The notes beneath the pieces were generated by a model. That model saw only the letters and a program-made list of their open reading frames with translations. It had not been told where the DNA came from and searched no databases. The position numbers and the translations under genes are program-made. A stretch of DNA of 64,000 bases from Enchytraeus crypticus (taxonomy: Eukaryota > Annelida > Clitellata > Enchytraeida > Enchytraeidae): assembly GCA_905160935.1 (NCBI GenBank), contig CAJHZI010000697.1, positions 1,390,501 through 1,454,500 of the forward strand, in the 5' to 3' direction. Positions 1 through 11,814 of the stretch are shown piece after piece. Each line of letters opens with the position of its first letter. The first letter of the stretch is position 1.

Positions 1-1116
1 GCAAAAACTGACGTTAAAATCTAATAGTATCCTTTGTAACAAGTTTGCATATTGTTACTTTCTTGTACCGTGTCTTGGTGGATGTAACGGTTTAAGAATA
101 GAACAATCGTTTACTGAATGCGAGCATAAAAAATTCAAAGTACATGTACAGTATAAGGCTAATTTCCATACCACAAATAATTGCACTAACAGAGTTGATC
201 CGCCTGGTTCTTTCTGTCTTTCAAATGGTGGTAAGCAAGATTTTAGGAAGGCAAAGGAAAGCCACCTCGGAGGCCTTTGTCACATGATAAATTTTACATT
301 AATATTGATGTTAATATTTGACTAAAAGAAGTATTAGTAATAGCAGTCAACCTTTGTTTGATTGACTCCTGAAGTAAGCAGAAAATGCATGTAAGCAGAT
401 AATGAATAAGAATATGTGCATTGGACATGCCACTGTCTGACCAATAAAGAGACAGTTCGGGTGTATGTATCTGTGAGTGTATGTATATCTCTGTGTGCGT
501 GTGCGTGTGTGCGTGTGTTTGAATAACTGTGTGACGCGGATTGTCAATCAACAATGTTGCGACTGTCAGTCAGTCAGTCAGTCAGCTGGTCAATGACTGA
601 CCATTAAATATTGTTCACAGGTTGAGTGGCTGCAGTCTATAGTCCAGATCTTGTAGAGTGTATTGCCAAGTTTATTTACTTAGCATTATATCTCTCTGGC
701 TTAAATTACACATTTGATTAGTAATTATATAATTAGTTATGGAATTGTGACTGAGTTATTTTTCAATTTAAATATATTTAAATATGAGAAATAAATTTAG
801 TTACAATCAAGTTCCATTATTATGAATTTAATTATAATTTTATTTTATTGTGTTTGTTTCAAAAATTGATGTAACAGTTCAATGTTTCTTAAATCAGTAA
901 TTTAGGATTAATTAATGTCAACAGTTGCATTCCATGGCAACATCGTGCCTCTATTTTATGAACTTCAAACGTACGCTGGAGCTCAATTATTGTACCAGTT
1001 TGATATATGACAATATCTCTACTAGGAAGATAATTGAAGCTCTTTTATTCGTTAATTATACAGCTAAGCAAATTAAACAAATGTCTTACAAGGAACGAAG
1101 CAGCGATGACTACAAC

Positions 1117-1161
<45 letters not shown>

Positions 1162-2280
1162 TATATATGACAAGTATATATGATATATATGTGCGTGTGT
1201 ATGTATCTTATATATTTACTTACTTTTTTATTTATTTACACAGAAATTAATTTTATTTAGTTTGACACTTCACCTACTGAAGCCTAATGTCAGAGCTGTA
1301 AAATATAAGAAATTTAAAAAACAGGTGGATAATTAGTGAACTTGAAAGATAAACTTACAACTAATAGTATCTGTGAACTCTGTTCTTAGTAAACTATTCA
1401 GACTTCATTTTCCTGATTCTTTCAAACCTATGGAATATTCAGTACAATGTCATGTTGATCGTCAATTTAAGGTAAGTCCGGGTGTTACGTTGTTTAGTAT
1501 GGTATCCTACTGGTGTGCAGTATATAGCTTATGTTGATGCACCCAATGATTGTATGTGTCCAATAAGATGATTAGATCAATCAATCAATCAATTAAAATG
1601 TCCTTTATTATCTCAACTTTGATTCAAGGAGAATTTATTTTTCCTCTCAATTGAGCCATTTTAATATATGCGATTAATGAACGAGAGGAAGATATTCTAA
1701 TATGGACTGACAACTATTTGTCTGCATACCCACATGCATACACATACATGTATATTATGTATATTAAGTTTTACTAAGTGTTAATTCTAAGTGTTAACTC
1801 AATGATATGTCGTGGTATTCACATGTTAGTGCCTTCGGCCCTTTTGACCCATTTTACTTTATCTACATGTATTTCTTGTGCTTGGCTGCAAACTCATTTG
1901 AGATTAAAACTTTAGATACTGTAAAATAAACAATCGCATATAAAACGTCTATTTTGAATAAATCTCTGTTTCTTAACGTCAATAAAACATCTCTTTTTTC
2001 ACATTCTCCTTTTTTCTTCACCCTGGTCTCTTCTCTTATACTGTCTTCTTTTTTCTCACACTTTCTCTCTCTCTTTCTCTCTCTCTCTAGTTATTTCTCT
2101 ATCACTGTTTTATCTCGCACATGTGACTTACTGTTGTAATTGTAGTAATGTGTTGGTATATTAGTACATCAATCGATCGTCATGTTTTCACTGTTCCGCC
2201 TTCTGACCATCCTTCCCTCCCAGTAGATTAGTAAATAAATATTCCTGGAGAGATTAAAGGCGCTATGAAAGCAATGGCAG
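1..2280. other. Intergenic, no gene seen
   Basis: No open frame here looks coding; the longest are made of microsatellite. At 240-275 there is a short match to the dispersed repeat C (a run like aggaaggcaa.ggaaa.ccacctc.gaagcc). At 1-27 the sequence resembles the tail of SINE-2 (cut by the window start). A (TCAG)n run lies at 566-585, a (TA)n run at 1119-1158, and a CT-rich stretch at 2060-2098. Confidence 0.6.
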
Positions 2281-2282
2281 CG

Positions 2283-2455
2283 ATTGAGGTGAGACGACAC
2301 ACAGACATATAGAGAGAGACATATATACAAGATGAGAGAAAGAGATGGAGGAAGAGAGAAAGAAGCAGAGAGAATGAGAGACATATACAAGGAGAGAGAA
2401 AGAGATGGAGGAAGAGAGAAAGAAGCAGAGAGAAAGAGAGACATATATTGTTAAC
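2283..2455. repeat. GA-rich repeat with a duplicated block
   Basis: A purine-rich block of about 65 bases (gagagaaagagatggaggaag and what follows) occurs twice in a row, at about 2335-2395 and 2395-2450, each ending in agacatata. The Ser/Leu-rich open frames on the minus strand come only from this composition. Confidence 0.8.
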
Positions 2456-2589
2456 ATTTAAGTTTAATGAGCATTATATTATTAAATCACTTATATATAA
2501 GATTATAGCAAGTCATACCAGTGACAGGGTCAATGTAAAGAAATAAAGTTAAATGAACTATAGGAACTGTGTAATATACCTTCAAGTAG

Positions 2590-2960
2590 ACGTACCGTAC
2601 ACGTATGCATATATACATACATGCTCACGTGCACAATACCCCCAGTATATACGTGTGTAAAACATTGATGCTCAAACACGCATATACATCTACAGATATA
2701 CACGTACTACACATTCATACACACATGCACACGCAAAGGATCCATACAGTCAGGCACATACACCCAAACGCGCGTACATACATACACATACACGCACGCG
2801 CATGTATATACGAACACACGTGCACACAAACACAGGATTCATACTGTCTTGCACATACACGCACGTACATATACATGCACACACATGCACACGGGCACAC
2901 ACACGGGATCCATACTGTCACGCACATACAGGCATACGCACATACATACGTAATAATAAC
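2590..2960. repeat. CA-rich degenerate tandem repeat, period about 65
   Basis: Alternating CA/TA sequence in which a non-microsatellite core (ggatccatac.gtca.gcacatac) recurs three times at about 65-base spacing (near 2738, 2837, 2908). A fourth relative of the core lies apart at 3240-3262, so the core may belong to a dispersed element. The His/Thr-rich and Cys/Val-rich frames on the two strands are composition artefacts. Confidence 0.7.
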
Positions 2961-2969
2961 ACATAACAC

Positions 2970-3205
2970 ACATTATAGTGAAATGATCAACTATGTCGAC
3001 ATCTATCACTTTTAATAACACATGTTTAAACCGTTAGGCAATTTTGTCCATTTTCCGTATAACCAGTCCAATGAATGTCCGAGATTTACTCTCAGATCAG
3101 CGCGGCTGGGATTCGAACCCACGAGAATTCAATTCACCTCAGGATCTGTCATTTAAAACTTCATGACGTTATCTACACCTCTAATCATTGCGCTATTGAG
3201 ACATT
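2970..3205 (-). mobile_element. tRNA-derived SINE (SINE-1), near full copy
   Basis: Read on the minus strand, a tRNA-like head with an A-box-like stretch (tagcgcaatgattagaggt) is followed about 60 bases later by a B box (gggttcgaatccc). A body with ctgatctgagagtaaatctcggacatt follows, then a tail through acggaaaatggacaaaattg to cactataatg. The body and tail recur at 57381-57540, and the head and body at 46494-46625; a body fragment lies at about 40100-40170. This shared layout at several loci is why it is called a SINE rather than a chance tRNA-like match. Confidence 0.8.
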
Positions 3206-5429
3206 CATTTACGTACACATTCGTACACACACACACGCGCGGGATCCAGACTGTCACGCACCAGTTGATAAAGGCACTAACATAATCTCTTCTCTCATTC
3301 TCTCTGACTTTGAAGTCACAACAGGTGCTGCGTATCAGCAACAACTTGTGCTTTATATGCTACCCGGGTTCTATTAAGTTCCATGGACTCTATGTACTCC
3401 ATATAGGCTGTAGGTGCTCCCTATAGGCTGTATGTGTTGTATGGGTTTTGTGTGAAGATAGAGAGTTAGAAAGATAGATAGATAGATAAGTAAATAGATA
3501 GATAGACAGGAGCCAGTATAACGTCCGTTAAACTTGTCCACGGATTAACTGTTAACATATTTAACTAGAAGCCCATATAAAGCTATTAACATATTGCTTG
3601 ATAAAATGTCGATAGTATAATAAAGCGTTTTTTGTTGTACTATGTTAAGCTACATGTATCTACAAAGTTGTTCTTCTAAAGATTCATTTTTCCGATTGGG
3701 CCTTGTATAGTGTACACATAAAACTGCATACAGTGTATGTATCGAACTAGAGACTGCATATAAGTTAAATTCAACTTGGATGTAGATTTAACAGTGCGAT
3801 ATCTAAAATCTTATAACATTTTATTTCCTTGTGCCTTGCTTCTCGTGGAAAACCTCATATCAAGCTTGATACTGTGTTTATATTCAATTAAATACTTAAC
3901 AATTACTACTTTTCGTTAAGATTTCAAGCTGAACTTAAGTAGGCAAATAATCGACAGTAATTTCCTATTGATTTGTTCTCTTGGTGATACGTATTAAGAA
4001 ATAGAAGGATCCAGGGATTAATTAAATCCGTGCACACTGAAAGTATATTTATTAACTGACCGGTGACAAAATGCCGGACCGCTATAATAGGCTATTGTTG
4101 ACCAGCGTAACATAAGAACTACCCTACAATTACTGACCACATCTGTGCCCTCATCTCAAATCAAACTTCTCCCAACTACACTTAGCCGTATATTTAAACA
4201 CACTCGGATATCTACAACTACACCTAGCCACATACTTAAACACACTTACAGGTACTGTTAGCAATCTATACTTAAATAAGCATTACTAATCTAATATTAA
4301 TCTAAGCCGATATTAATCTACTAGTATATATCGAATTAAATATACGCAGTTTTAGTACTTAATGAGATCGCCCGTTGTTAGTTACTGCTAGTTTTCTCTC
4401 TAAAAAATGATATCTGCCTCAGTCTCTTTTGTAACCTTAAGCTGACAATGAAGAAAATTAATTGATAATAAATGACGAAATTTATCACACAATTATTCGA
4501 ATTGTACTGTTAACCAACATATCTTATTTCTTCCAAGCTTAAATAGATAATTTTATAAAATAATAAATTTGTGATTAATTAATTTAATTAGCGAAACTCT
4601 TGCTAATCGTAAAAGTAATATGAGAATGAAATTAATTCGTTAATAAAATTAAAATTCGTTACTAAAATTAAAATTCCTCAGAGAAATCTAGTTAGAGAGA
4701 GCGAAGTTTAAAGATAATTACCAGAGGGGGAAAGTGAAAGATAAACCGGAACGAGTTGTGACAAAAGGAATTTTGAAATAGAAAAGGAAATTGTAAGCGG
4801 GTTAAATAATTGTTGAATTATTAAGGACTTATAAAGATTTGTTTTGGAGATCCCTACGGAGATTTAATGTTAGTTTCCTTTTCCTTTTGAACGTTTTTTT
4901 CAGCAACAATCCTAAGGCTCATGTCGCTAGGAATTGATAGATCTAAAGGTATTCACCGAAATATTTGTTGAGTAAATAATGTTTCTTTATACTCTTTAAT
5001 ATAAAGTAAGGTATGGATAAGCTGAAAGTGAAGTTTGGAATTCAATATTTTTGCACATTTACTATTATTATTATTTCTTTCTGTTTGTATCCTTCGTTTG
5101 AGTTACTTTACTTACATTTATTTTGGATAGATTATTCTGTGAGAAATATTTTTCCAATGATATAGTATTTTTAAAATACTTTATAATTTAAATTAAAAAA
5201 ATTTTTCATTTAGAATGTCTAATTTTTAGGTTGTAGTTTGACAAATTGCATAATATTGCTTCCTCGTTTCTATTGTCAAATGAAGATACTAACCTCAAAT
5301 TAGTTGTATTGAAGTGCAAGTTTTTAGTAACTTTAGCAAAAGGTCTAATCAGAGAGATAGAAGTTGAGTTGAATGATAGTCACACATATAAACATGTAGC
5401 TAAAGATTGGATTTTTGCTAAGAAATAGG
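3206..5429. other. Intergenic, no gene seen
   Basis: AT-rich unique-looking sequence with a (GATA)n run at 3468-3505. A 60-codon frame at 5246-5428 follows a possible splice acceptor (attttttag at 5222-5230) but shows no recognisable domain, so it is not called. At 3510-3530 a short piece (taacgtccgttaaac) resembles the reverse of the L2-like LINE 3' end. Confidence 0.55.
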
Positions 5430-5512
5430 CACAGAGAAAGAGAGAGAGAGAGAGTAAGAGAGAGAGAAATAGATACAGAAAGATACAGAGAGATACAGAG
5501 AGAGAGAGGGAG
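5430..5512. repeat. (GA)n microsatellite
   Basis: Imperfect GA/GATA-rich run. Confidence 0.9.
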
Positions 5513-5579
5513 ATGCATATATCTAATGTAATGAAGATACTGTATACATATAAATGCTGGCAGCAGTTTACTCTGCAGG

Positions 5580-5785
5580 GGTGCGTCAGAAATCCCTGAT
5601 CGTTGCGTGCGCATCAATCCGCTATCCTCAGTTCTTCCTCAGAATTCGAGGCCTGAGAATAGGGGCCACTGGGGGACACTGGGGGCCGCTCAGCGGGACC
5701 GGCCCCGGGGACCTGTCATACGTGAAGTGGCTGTGTGTATGTGGGACTGGAGACCTAGCGTGAAGGTCGGCGTGATGCAGAACAG
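5580..5785. promoter_or_regulatory. GC- and CpG-rich island
   Basis: About 200 bases of clearly higher GC content, with many CpG pairs (gcgtgcgcatc, ccgctcagcgggaccgg, gtcggcgtg), stand alone in a very AT-rich 16-kb stretch. Frames are open on both strands here, so coding cannot be excluded. It could be a first exon or promoter of the gene whose coding exon begins near 15969, but no splice donor close to consensus was found to link them. Calling it regulatory is inference from base composition only. Confidence 0.3.
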
Positions 5786-7173
5786 ATAAGTCCAAGATAA
5801 GTCGATGATTCGTAGGATTTAATCTTTGGCGAAAAGAGTTAAATTTATTGTAACTATTCGCTGCATTTTTATTGCAGCTTATCAATTATCAATTTTCAAG
5901 GCTACTGATTGACTGTCTGACTCACTGACCGACTAACTGGCCAACTTACTGACTGAAAATGACTGACTTACCGACCGACTGCTTGACTGACTGATGGGCT
6001 GTTTTTTAATTAATTTATTGCTTGATTATACGGTTGATAAGTTTATTATATATTTCATAGTTTGCGTGATTATTAATTTGTTGTCAATGGAAAATTAATA
6101 GAAATAAAGATTTTTGGAAGCATGATGGATCTGCATGAATCGATTGCTTATATACTTGATTAATTAATTGATTAACAATTTAAGTTATCATTTTCATGAA
6201 ACTAACGTTACCTACTTCCGATCTTTCCCACATCAATTAACAAACATTACAGCTACCATTCCACGAGGCATTTAAATCCACGTCGACTCTTTACTCTCCT
6301 GATAACCTACTGCTTTCATTTCTGAAGATCAGACACCGATGTGGTGGCATTTAACTTAGCTAATAGATTAATTTGATCTGTAATTTGTTTTATCTATAAT
6401 TATGCAAAGCGACTATCCTAATAGAGTAGAGTAGAAAGCTTAATTTATTGATGAAGGAAGAGATGGTATCAGATGTTAATATATTCAGTGTTCACATATT
6501 ACACTGGCTGCTTATATAGCTTGCAAAATATTAACTCTCATAATGGAAGGATAAACTGATCATGATTTTAGAAGCTGTAAAGTCTTCTTAATTCTCTTTC
6601 ATTGTCAAAATCCTTCCGACAAAGAAGTTCATGATCGAAAAAGAGCATCGAAAGAGCTCTAAAAAGAAGTTCATACTGAGGTCCTCAGTTTATCGCGTAT
6701 GTGTACTACCTACTATGTTAACATATACAACTAGCTCTAGTGTTAATTTATGCTTCTTTGTCACTAACTAAACTTATAAATTATATAATTTTCTATTTAG
6801 CGCCAGTTCCCTCGTCGGATAGTGCTGATGTCAAGGGCGTGAATTGTCGAAAATTTCCTCATTATAACTAAAAGGATGTTATGATTATGTAAGAGCTTTC
6901 CAATACTTAAAGTATAGTTTGACGTGTGTGACTAAATTTGTCGAAATGGCAGATAAGTGATGTAGCCGCTACATATAGAAAAAAGCGATATCACATTTTA
7001 TTCCATTTTGTAAACGTAGACATACTGATTTATATTATTTGTTATAGGTCAACAAGTTTCAGCAAGTGCTACATGGATTTCTAGTAACAGCCGAATTCGA
7101 TAGGTTCTCTGTTCCTTTGTCATACATAACCAGTCGCTGATGATCCTTTCGTACAAATTTAGTATTCTTAATT
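5786..7173. other. Intergenic, no gene seen
   Basis: A degenerate GACT/GACY-rich stretch lies at 5905-5998; otherwise AT-rich sequence without recognised features. Confidence 0.6.
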
Positions 7174-7188
7174 ATTCCGTGAATTGAT

Positions 7189-7289
7189 GGTGATGGTGGT
7201 GTGGTGTCGGACAGAGAGGATTTGAGGCAGTCTATTTGTATCCCGACCCTAGTTAAACTGGGATTCAAGGGAGCATGATGATGATGATG
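7189..7289 (+). mobile_element. 5'-truncated LINE R 3' end with 15-bp target duplication
   Basis: A 101-bp fragment ends in cccgaccctagttaaactgg, gattcaaggga and a (GAT)n tail. The same 3' end occurs at 8614-8745 and 62045-62845 on the minus strand and at 54214-54293 on the plus strand. It is flanked by a perfect 15-bp direct repeat, attccgtgaattgat, at 7174-7188 and 7290-7304. That is the expected mark of target-primed reverse transcription with heavy 5' truncation. Confidence 0.88.
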
Positions 7290-7304
7290 ATTCCGTGAAT
7301 TGAT

Positions 7305-8025
7305 CAATTCGATACATTAGCGCTATCTCTTCTGGTGTAGTAATGCTTCCAGGCTACTGACTAATTCTTTCGTTTCAATCTTACTGTAATTTATTTCATG
7401 TTTTAAATGTTTGGAATACCTACCTGAAAGCAAATTTTTGCTTTACGAAACTTAGCATACCGTTCTCATACATCGATCTGGCTTTATGTCTGCTTTAAGC
7501 TTACCATTCTCATACAGCGATTCTGGCTTTATGTCTGCTTTAGCTTTTAATGCACCTTAAATACACTGTAATACGACCCTCATATCATCATAAGTATCTA
7601 ACTAATGCTCTATCTTGTGTCTCTTTCCTCGCTCCATTGTTTATAAATTTTGAATACGAGTCTTCGTTATATTTGCGCTAAACTTTGCAATGTTGACTCT
7701 GAGCATTTATTGTGAGCCTCGTCAGACCACATATTGCTGTTAGACTCCATCAGTCGGTTAATAGCTTTCACTTAATGGTACTTTAGCTGTTATAATCCTT
7801 CCGTGTATTCCCATGCCATGTGCTTAAAGCTTAGCTATAACACACTGACAGCTGTTTGTCAAATAAATCTACGTATTTAATTAATGAATTTCATAATGCC
7901 AGGATGGACCTACAGTGACCACTAGGGCTCCGTCTGCAATCAGTAAATTAAAGCGCGCAAAAGATAGTCAGTGTGCTGTTAAAATGCAAAATTGTGGTTC
8001 GCTACTTTCTCTTCTTCTTCTTCTT
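7305..8025. other. Intergenic, no gene seen
   Basis: A short local duplication of cttaccattctcatacagcga-like sequence lies at 7455-7525. A (CTT)n run at 8005-8030 is, on the minus strand, the GAA tail of the C repeat next to it. Confidence 0.55.
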
Positions 8026-8144
8026 CTTCAGAGCACTGCACAGTGGCAGGTTCAAGGTACTTATTCATACTAAAAGTCTGCTTTCTCGCTCCATAGAGCA
8101 CTCCAACAAGTAAATCCCTTCACAAAGTCTATGCCTTTGCCATA
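8026..8144 (-). mobile_element. Dispersed repeat C (short non-autonomous element), minus strand
   Basis: Read on the minus strand it runs through ccatacc, aaggcatagactttgtgaag, then gagcgagaaagcagactttt and gtaccttgaacctgcc to a (GAA)n tail. Relatives lie at 10250-10520, 13185-13345, 26085-26300 and 27278-27525, with a trace at 240-275. The A-rich 3' tail and lack of inverted ends fit a retroposon (SINE or LINE 3' end). No clear RNA polymerase III boxes were seen, so the class is uncertain. Confidence 0.7.
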
Positions 8145-8470
8145 CCTTATGTAGCCTATAGCTTATGTAGCCTATAGCTTATGTAGCCTATAGCTTATGT
8201 AGCCTATAGCTTATGTAGCCTATAGCTTATGTAGCCTATAGCTTATGTAGCCTATAGCTTATGTAGCCTATACCTTATGTAGCCTATGACTTATGTAGCC
8301 TATACCTTATGTAGCCTATAGCTTATGTAGCCTATAGCTTATGTAGCCTATACCTTATATAGCCTATAGCTTATGTAGCATATAGCTTATGTAGCCTATA
8401 CCTTATGTAGCCTATACCTTATGTAGCCTATACCTTACGTAGCCTATACCTTATATAGCCTATAGCTTAA
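8145..8470. repeat. 16-bp minisatellite derived from repeat C
   Basis: About 20 tandem copies of cttatgtagcctatag with few variants (ccttatg, cttatat, tatgac). The unit is the reverse complement of a segment inside repeat C: ctataggctacataaggtat at 13236-13255 and ataggctacatacggcat at 27387-27404. The array sits exactly where that segment belongs in the C copy at 8026-8144, so it appears to have grown by local expansion of the element. Confidence 0.93.
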
Positions 8471-8613
8471 TATAGTTTTTCTATTCCTGGTAAAATTTAT
8501 TTTCTTATTCATTATTTATTCTGATAAAAAACATAAATGGACAATTTGCGCACAATTCAGTCAAACAAAAGTGTTCGATCGAAGCTGCTTTGTGTTTCAA
8601 TGTAATTGAGATT

Positions 8614-8745
8614 AATCATCATCATCATTATCTCTTCCCCTAAATCCCAGTCTAAGCAGGGTCGGGATACGAATACACTTTCTCCAGTCCTCCCTGTCCC
8701 ACGTCATATCATCAGCCAATCCCCTATTTTTATGTCCTTTTAAAT
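8614..8745 (-). mobile_element. LINE R 3' end, truncated
   Basis: On the plus strand it begins with a (CAT)n run, then cttcccctaaatcccagtct, cgggatacgaatacac and ctccagtcctccctgtcc. It matches the minus-strand LINE fragment at 62045-62300 and ends in the same tail. It is too short to hold coding sequence. Confidence 0.82.
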
Positions 8746-10249
8746 TGTAATTGAGATCAATGAAAACGCTTATTAACATGATAGGCCTATACTTTTATAA
8801 AGCTTTACTAACGATAGAGTTTAACTAAAAATAACGTTTGGCTAACAATAAAGATGCGGCCTCCAGAAATTTCGAAAATTCAACAATTCAAATGAAAAGA
8901 TCAAATTTTTTCTAAAGTTTTATTTTGCATTGCTTGTGTTTTGCAGGGTCGATCTAGTTGGTCTCTGCAGTTGCCAGTTGGTTATTTATTAAATTATACA
9001 TAGTAAGTTATGCATTGTTTGCCATTAGTCCTTGCGAGAAAGCCCGTTGTCAACGTATTGTTATACAATTAGGTTGAGCGATAGATCTAGCATATCGGTT
9101 AGTTGTCCCGTTGCAGGTCAGCCGGTTCAGAGTTAAAATTTAGTGCTAGTACCTTCGCTGATATGCTTTACCGCCAGGAAACTTTTATTAAGTTTGGATT
9201 TAAATTTAATATTGGCTTTATTTTTGAATTTCTATAATAAATATTTCACATTTTCTTGTTGCCACTCGCAAAATCACTCTTCCAGATTTCGGCATATTGT
9301 ACTTATTACGAAGTTTGATTGATAGGAATATGATACGGTGGCGTCAACAGCTGCACCTAATTCATGGGCGTCATATCAAGACATCATCACGCACACACAC
9401 TTACACATATACACACATGCACTCACATGCACACATAGCATGCTCGCACACACATGCATACAGTGCATTAAAACATACATGGACTACCCAACAATTGGAT
9501 TAATATCTTCAATCATACTCGAGGTAGTTTACATAAATGCGTTAGATGTACAAACTAATGCATAGTAATTATTTCGTACATTGATTGCAGACAAAAAAAA
9601 AGATTTTTGGAATTTGCAATTACACTAAGAGAAACTAAAATTCTTTAACTTTTCATTTAAATTTATGATACTAACAATTGCTCATCTATTAGACGACATA
9701 GATTATATCTTTATCGAATCCTTGATGTGAATAAATCTCAATTATCTACATAATTAAGTCACTTTTTTAAATCGCGTAAAAATGAAATTATAATAATTAT
9801 CCTCAGCCATTAATTGACGCAAAATAGTTAAATAAAAATTCCTAACCGACTAAATGGGTGATGTTAACGATGATAATCAGCTTGATCATATCTCTCTTTT
9901 TATGTCGTGTGGTAAACAATTAATTTATCTGTAAAATATAAGATCGTCCTTGCTTAAGAATTAACCTAGATTACTCGTGAGATAATATTTAATGTTTTAC
10001 CGACACTCCATGATGAGTCCACACAGCTCCCGGACTGACTCACTTTTCTATCACTCGGTCTATAAATTGGGAACAGATTTCCCAATTACTTTTAATATCT
10101 CATCTGCGATCTCAAATTTCCTAATTAACTTTCGTTTCCCGGCCGTTCCCATCACAGCAACGGCTGTGATTCGATAACCCGAGAAGAGTTATACTGCAAT
10201 GAGGAGAGGCTGGGATTTAATACGTTACAATTATTATTAGAATTTTCCA
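8746..10249. other. Intergenic, with a hairpin-bearing unique stretch
   Basis: AT-rich, with a (CA)n run at 9390-9450. At 9990-10200 base composition is more even and there are two perfect short inverted repeats: attgggaa/ttcccaat at 10066-10086 and atcacagc/gctgtgat at 10151-10170. At 9060-9140 a sequence (ggttagttgtcccgttgcag, then gccggttcagagtt) weakly resembles a tRNA-type SINE head. Confidence 0.5.
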
Positions 10250-10520
10250 ATGTTGTGTCCGGGACACTGGAGAATAGACTAACCGTTAACTGCACTTGTC
10301 ATATGAGATTGTAAGACCTGAAGAAGGCAACGGGAAATCACCTTAGAAGCCAAATGTTTCTTTGGTTATAGGATATTTAAGTTATGGCTAAGAGATAGTC
10401 TTTTACATGTGAAGGGAATAACTTGTTGATCTATGCAGTGCTCTATATTAAGTGTAGAAGCAGACTTTGAGTATTACTATGTACCTTGGACTTTCACTTA
10501 GCAGAGCACTATAAAGAGAT
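10250..10520 (+). mobile_element. Dispersed repeat C, longest plus-strand copy
   Basis: It contains the head (gggacactggagaatagac, taaccgttaactgcac), the middle (gaaggcaacgggaaatcacc, ttagaagcca) and the 3' part (gaagcagactttgagtatta, ctatgtacctt). The same order of blocks appears at 27278-27525, which defines the element as about 250-280 bp. Confidence 0.75.
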
Positions 10521-11318
10521 GTTTAGTATAAGTGTTAACTATAGCACATGATTTATTCAGTAAATTGCTTGATACAGATTAAATCGATGTTAGTCTTCCC
10601 AAACCACCATCAGTGAACATCAAGAGGGATTAATTAATTAACGTTAATTGATGTTAAATAGCAAAACTGTTGAATAAAAATTCTGTATATTTCTTAATCT
10701 AATACTTAGCAATGTCAATACTAAATGTAAGAATATCAGCATATCAACCATCAGCATGAAAAGAAGCAACTTAGGAACATACTAGTAAATATAAAATGTA
10801 GCCTAAGGTTTGGAACCTTTTTAGCTATTATTTTATAGATGTTTTATAACTGTCAATAGGTATTTGTTTGCATTCTAAATGGTGCATAAAACTACTACCG
10901 AGTTCTAAGACTACTGCGACTCATTATTTTAACTTATTTCATGTCGAAATTCTACTATTAATTTTCGGGTTAAATTATATATCGACGGACAATTATTTGA
11001 CGTCCTTATTTAACATATAGACTGTTCTTATAATTGGCTTCTGATGTGACAATAGAGGAGGAGGGGAGAGGGTGAGGGGAGGACAGCGCGGGTTCATATC
11101 CCCAGGTGAGGCCACAGTGAAAGAGATATCCTAGAACTTTAACGCCCATTTTGTTGCCTGTTGACAGCAATAACGCTGGAACTCTTCTAATTGCTGCTTG
11201 AAGTGCTTTGAAGAGCTGATCAATTCTTCAGTCGTCATTTCTGACGGCTTTAAATGTCAATCAAGAGTCTGAGACTTTGAGTAGCCATGGGTGGTACGGC
11301 CTAGAGAGAAAACTATAG

Positions 11319-11355
<37 letters not shown>

Positions 11356-11809
11356 CGGACAGATAGTCAGACAGACATTCACGACAGACAGAAATGTTAG
11401 AAAAAGACAGAGCTAGAGAGAATAGAGACGAGAAAAAGATAGAAATTGAGAGTATCCTGTGATCTTGCTTAATTACCGTCCATATTATTAATTTAGTCAG
11501 TCAGTGATGTTATATCAAATCAGAGCAACTCTATTTCTTATATGAAACATTGTTTCATATGAGAAACAATATTTATTAGAAAAATTATTTTTTTAATTAT
11601 ATATTAAAATTTTGAAATAGTTCAACAATTTTTGCTTCTCTTTGTACCAGCTAATTCCTAATTTAAAATTACTTATCTTTCAAAAGCTTTAAACTGAAAA
11701 ATGCCTCATTATGTTATGTAGGCCCTAATAGAGATACTAATTTCACTGTAGTTTCTACAAAACTGAATTATAGCATCAATCCGTCCTCATCACTGCAATC
11801 GTTAGTCGT
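10521..11809. other. Intergenic, no gene seen
   Basis: AT-rich, with a (GA)n run at 11320-11353 and a perfect 8-base palindrome-like pair (tgtttcatatgagaaaca) near 11550. No coding signal. Confidence 0.55.
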
Positions 11810-11814
11810 TATTA

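Noticed and set aside
2605-3015. 136-codon His/Thr-rich frame
   Set aside because: Arises from CA/TA repeats and runs into a SINE.
3100-3125. A tRNA gene, from the B-box-like gggttcgaatccc
   Set aside because: No acceptor stem or cloverleaf can be built, and the sequence recurs as part of SINE-1.
5246-5428. 60-codon frame after a possible acceptor
   Set aside because: Not recognisable, no donor or partner exon, and short enough to be chance.
8145-8470. CRISPR-like array
   Set aside because: Units are contiguous without unique spacers, and the DNA is eukaryotic; the same holds for the arrays at 28490, 35668 and 39727.
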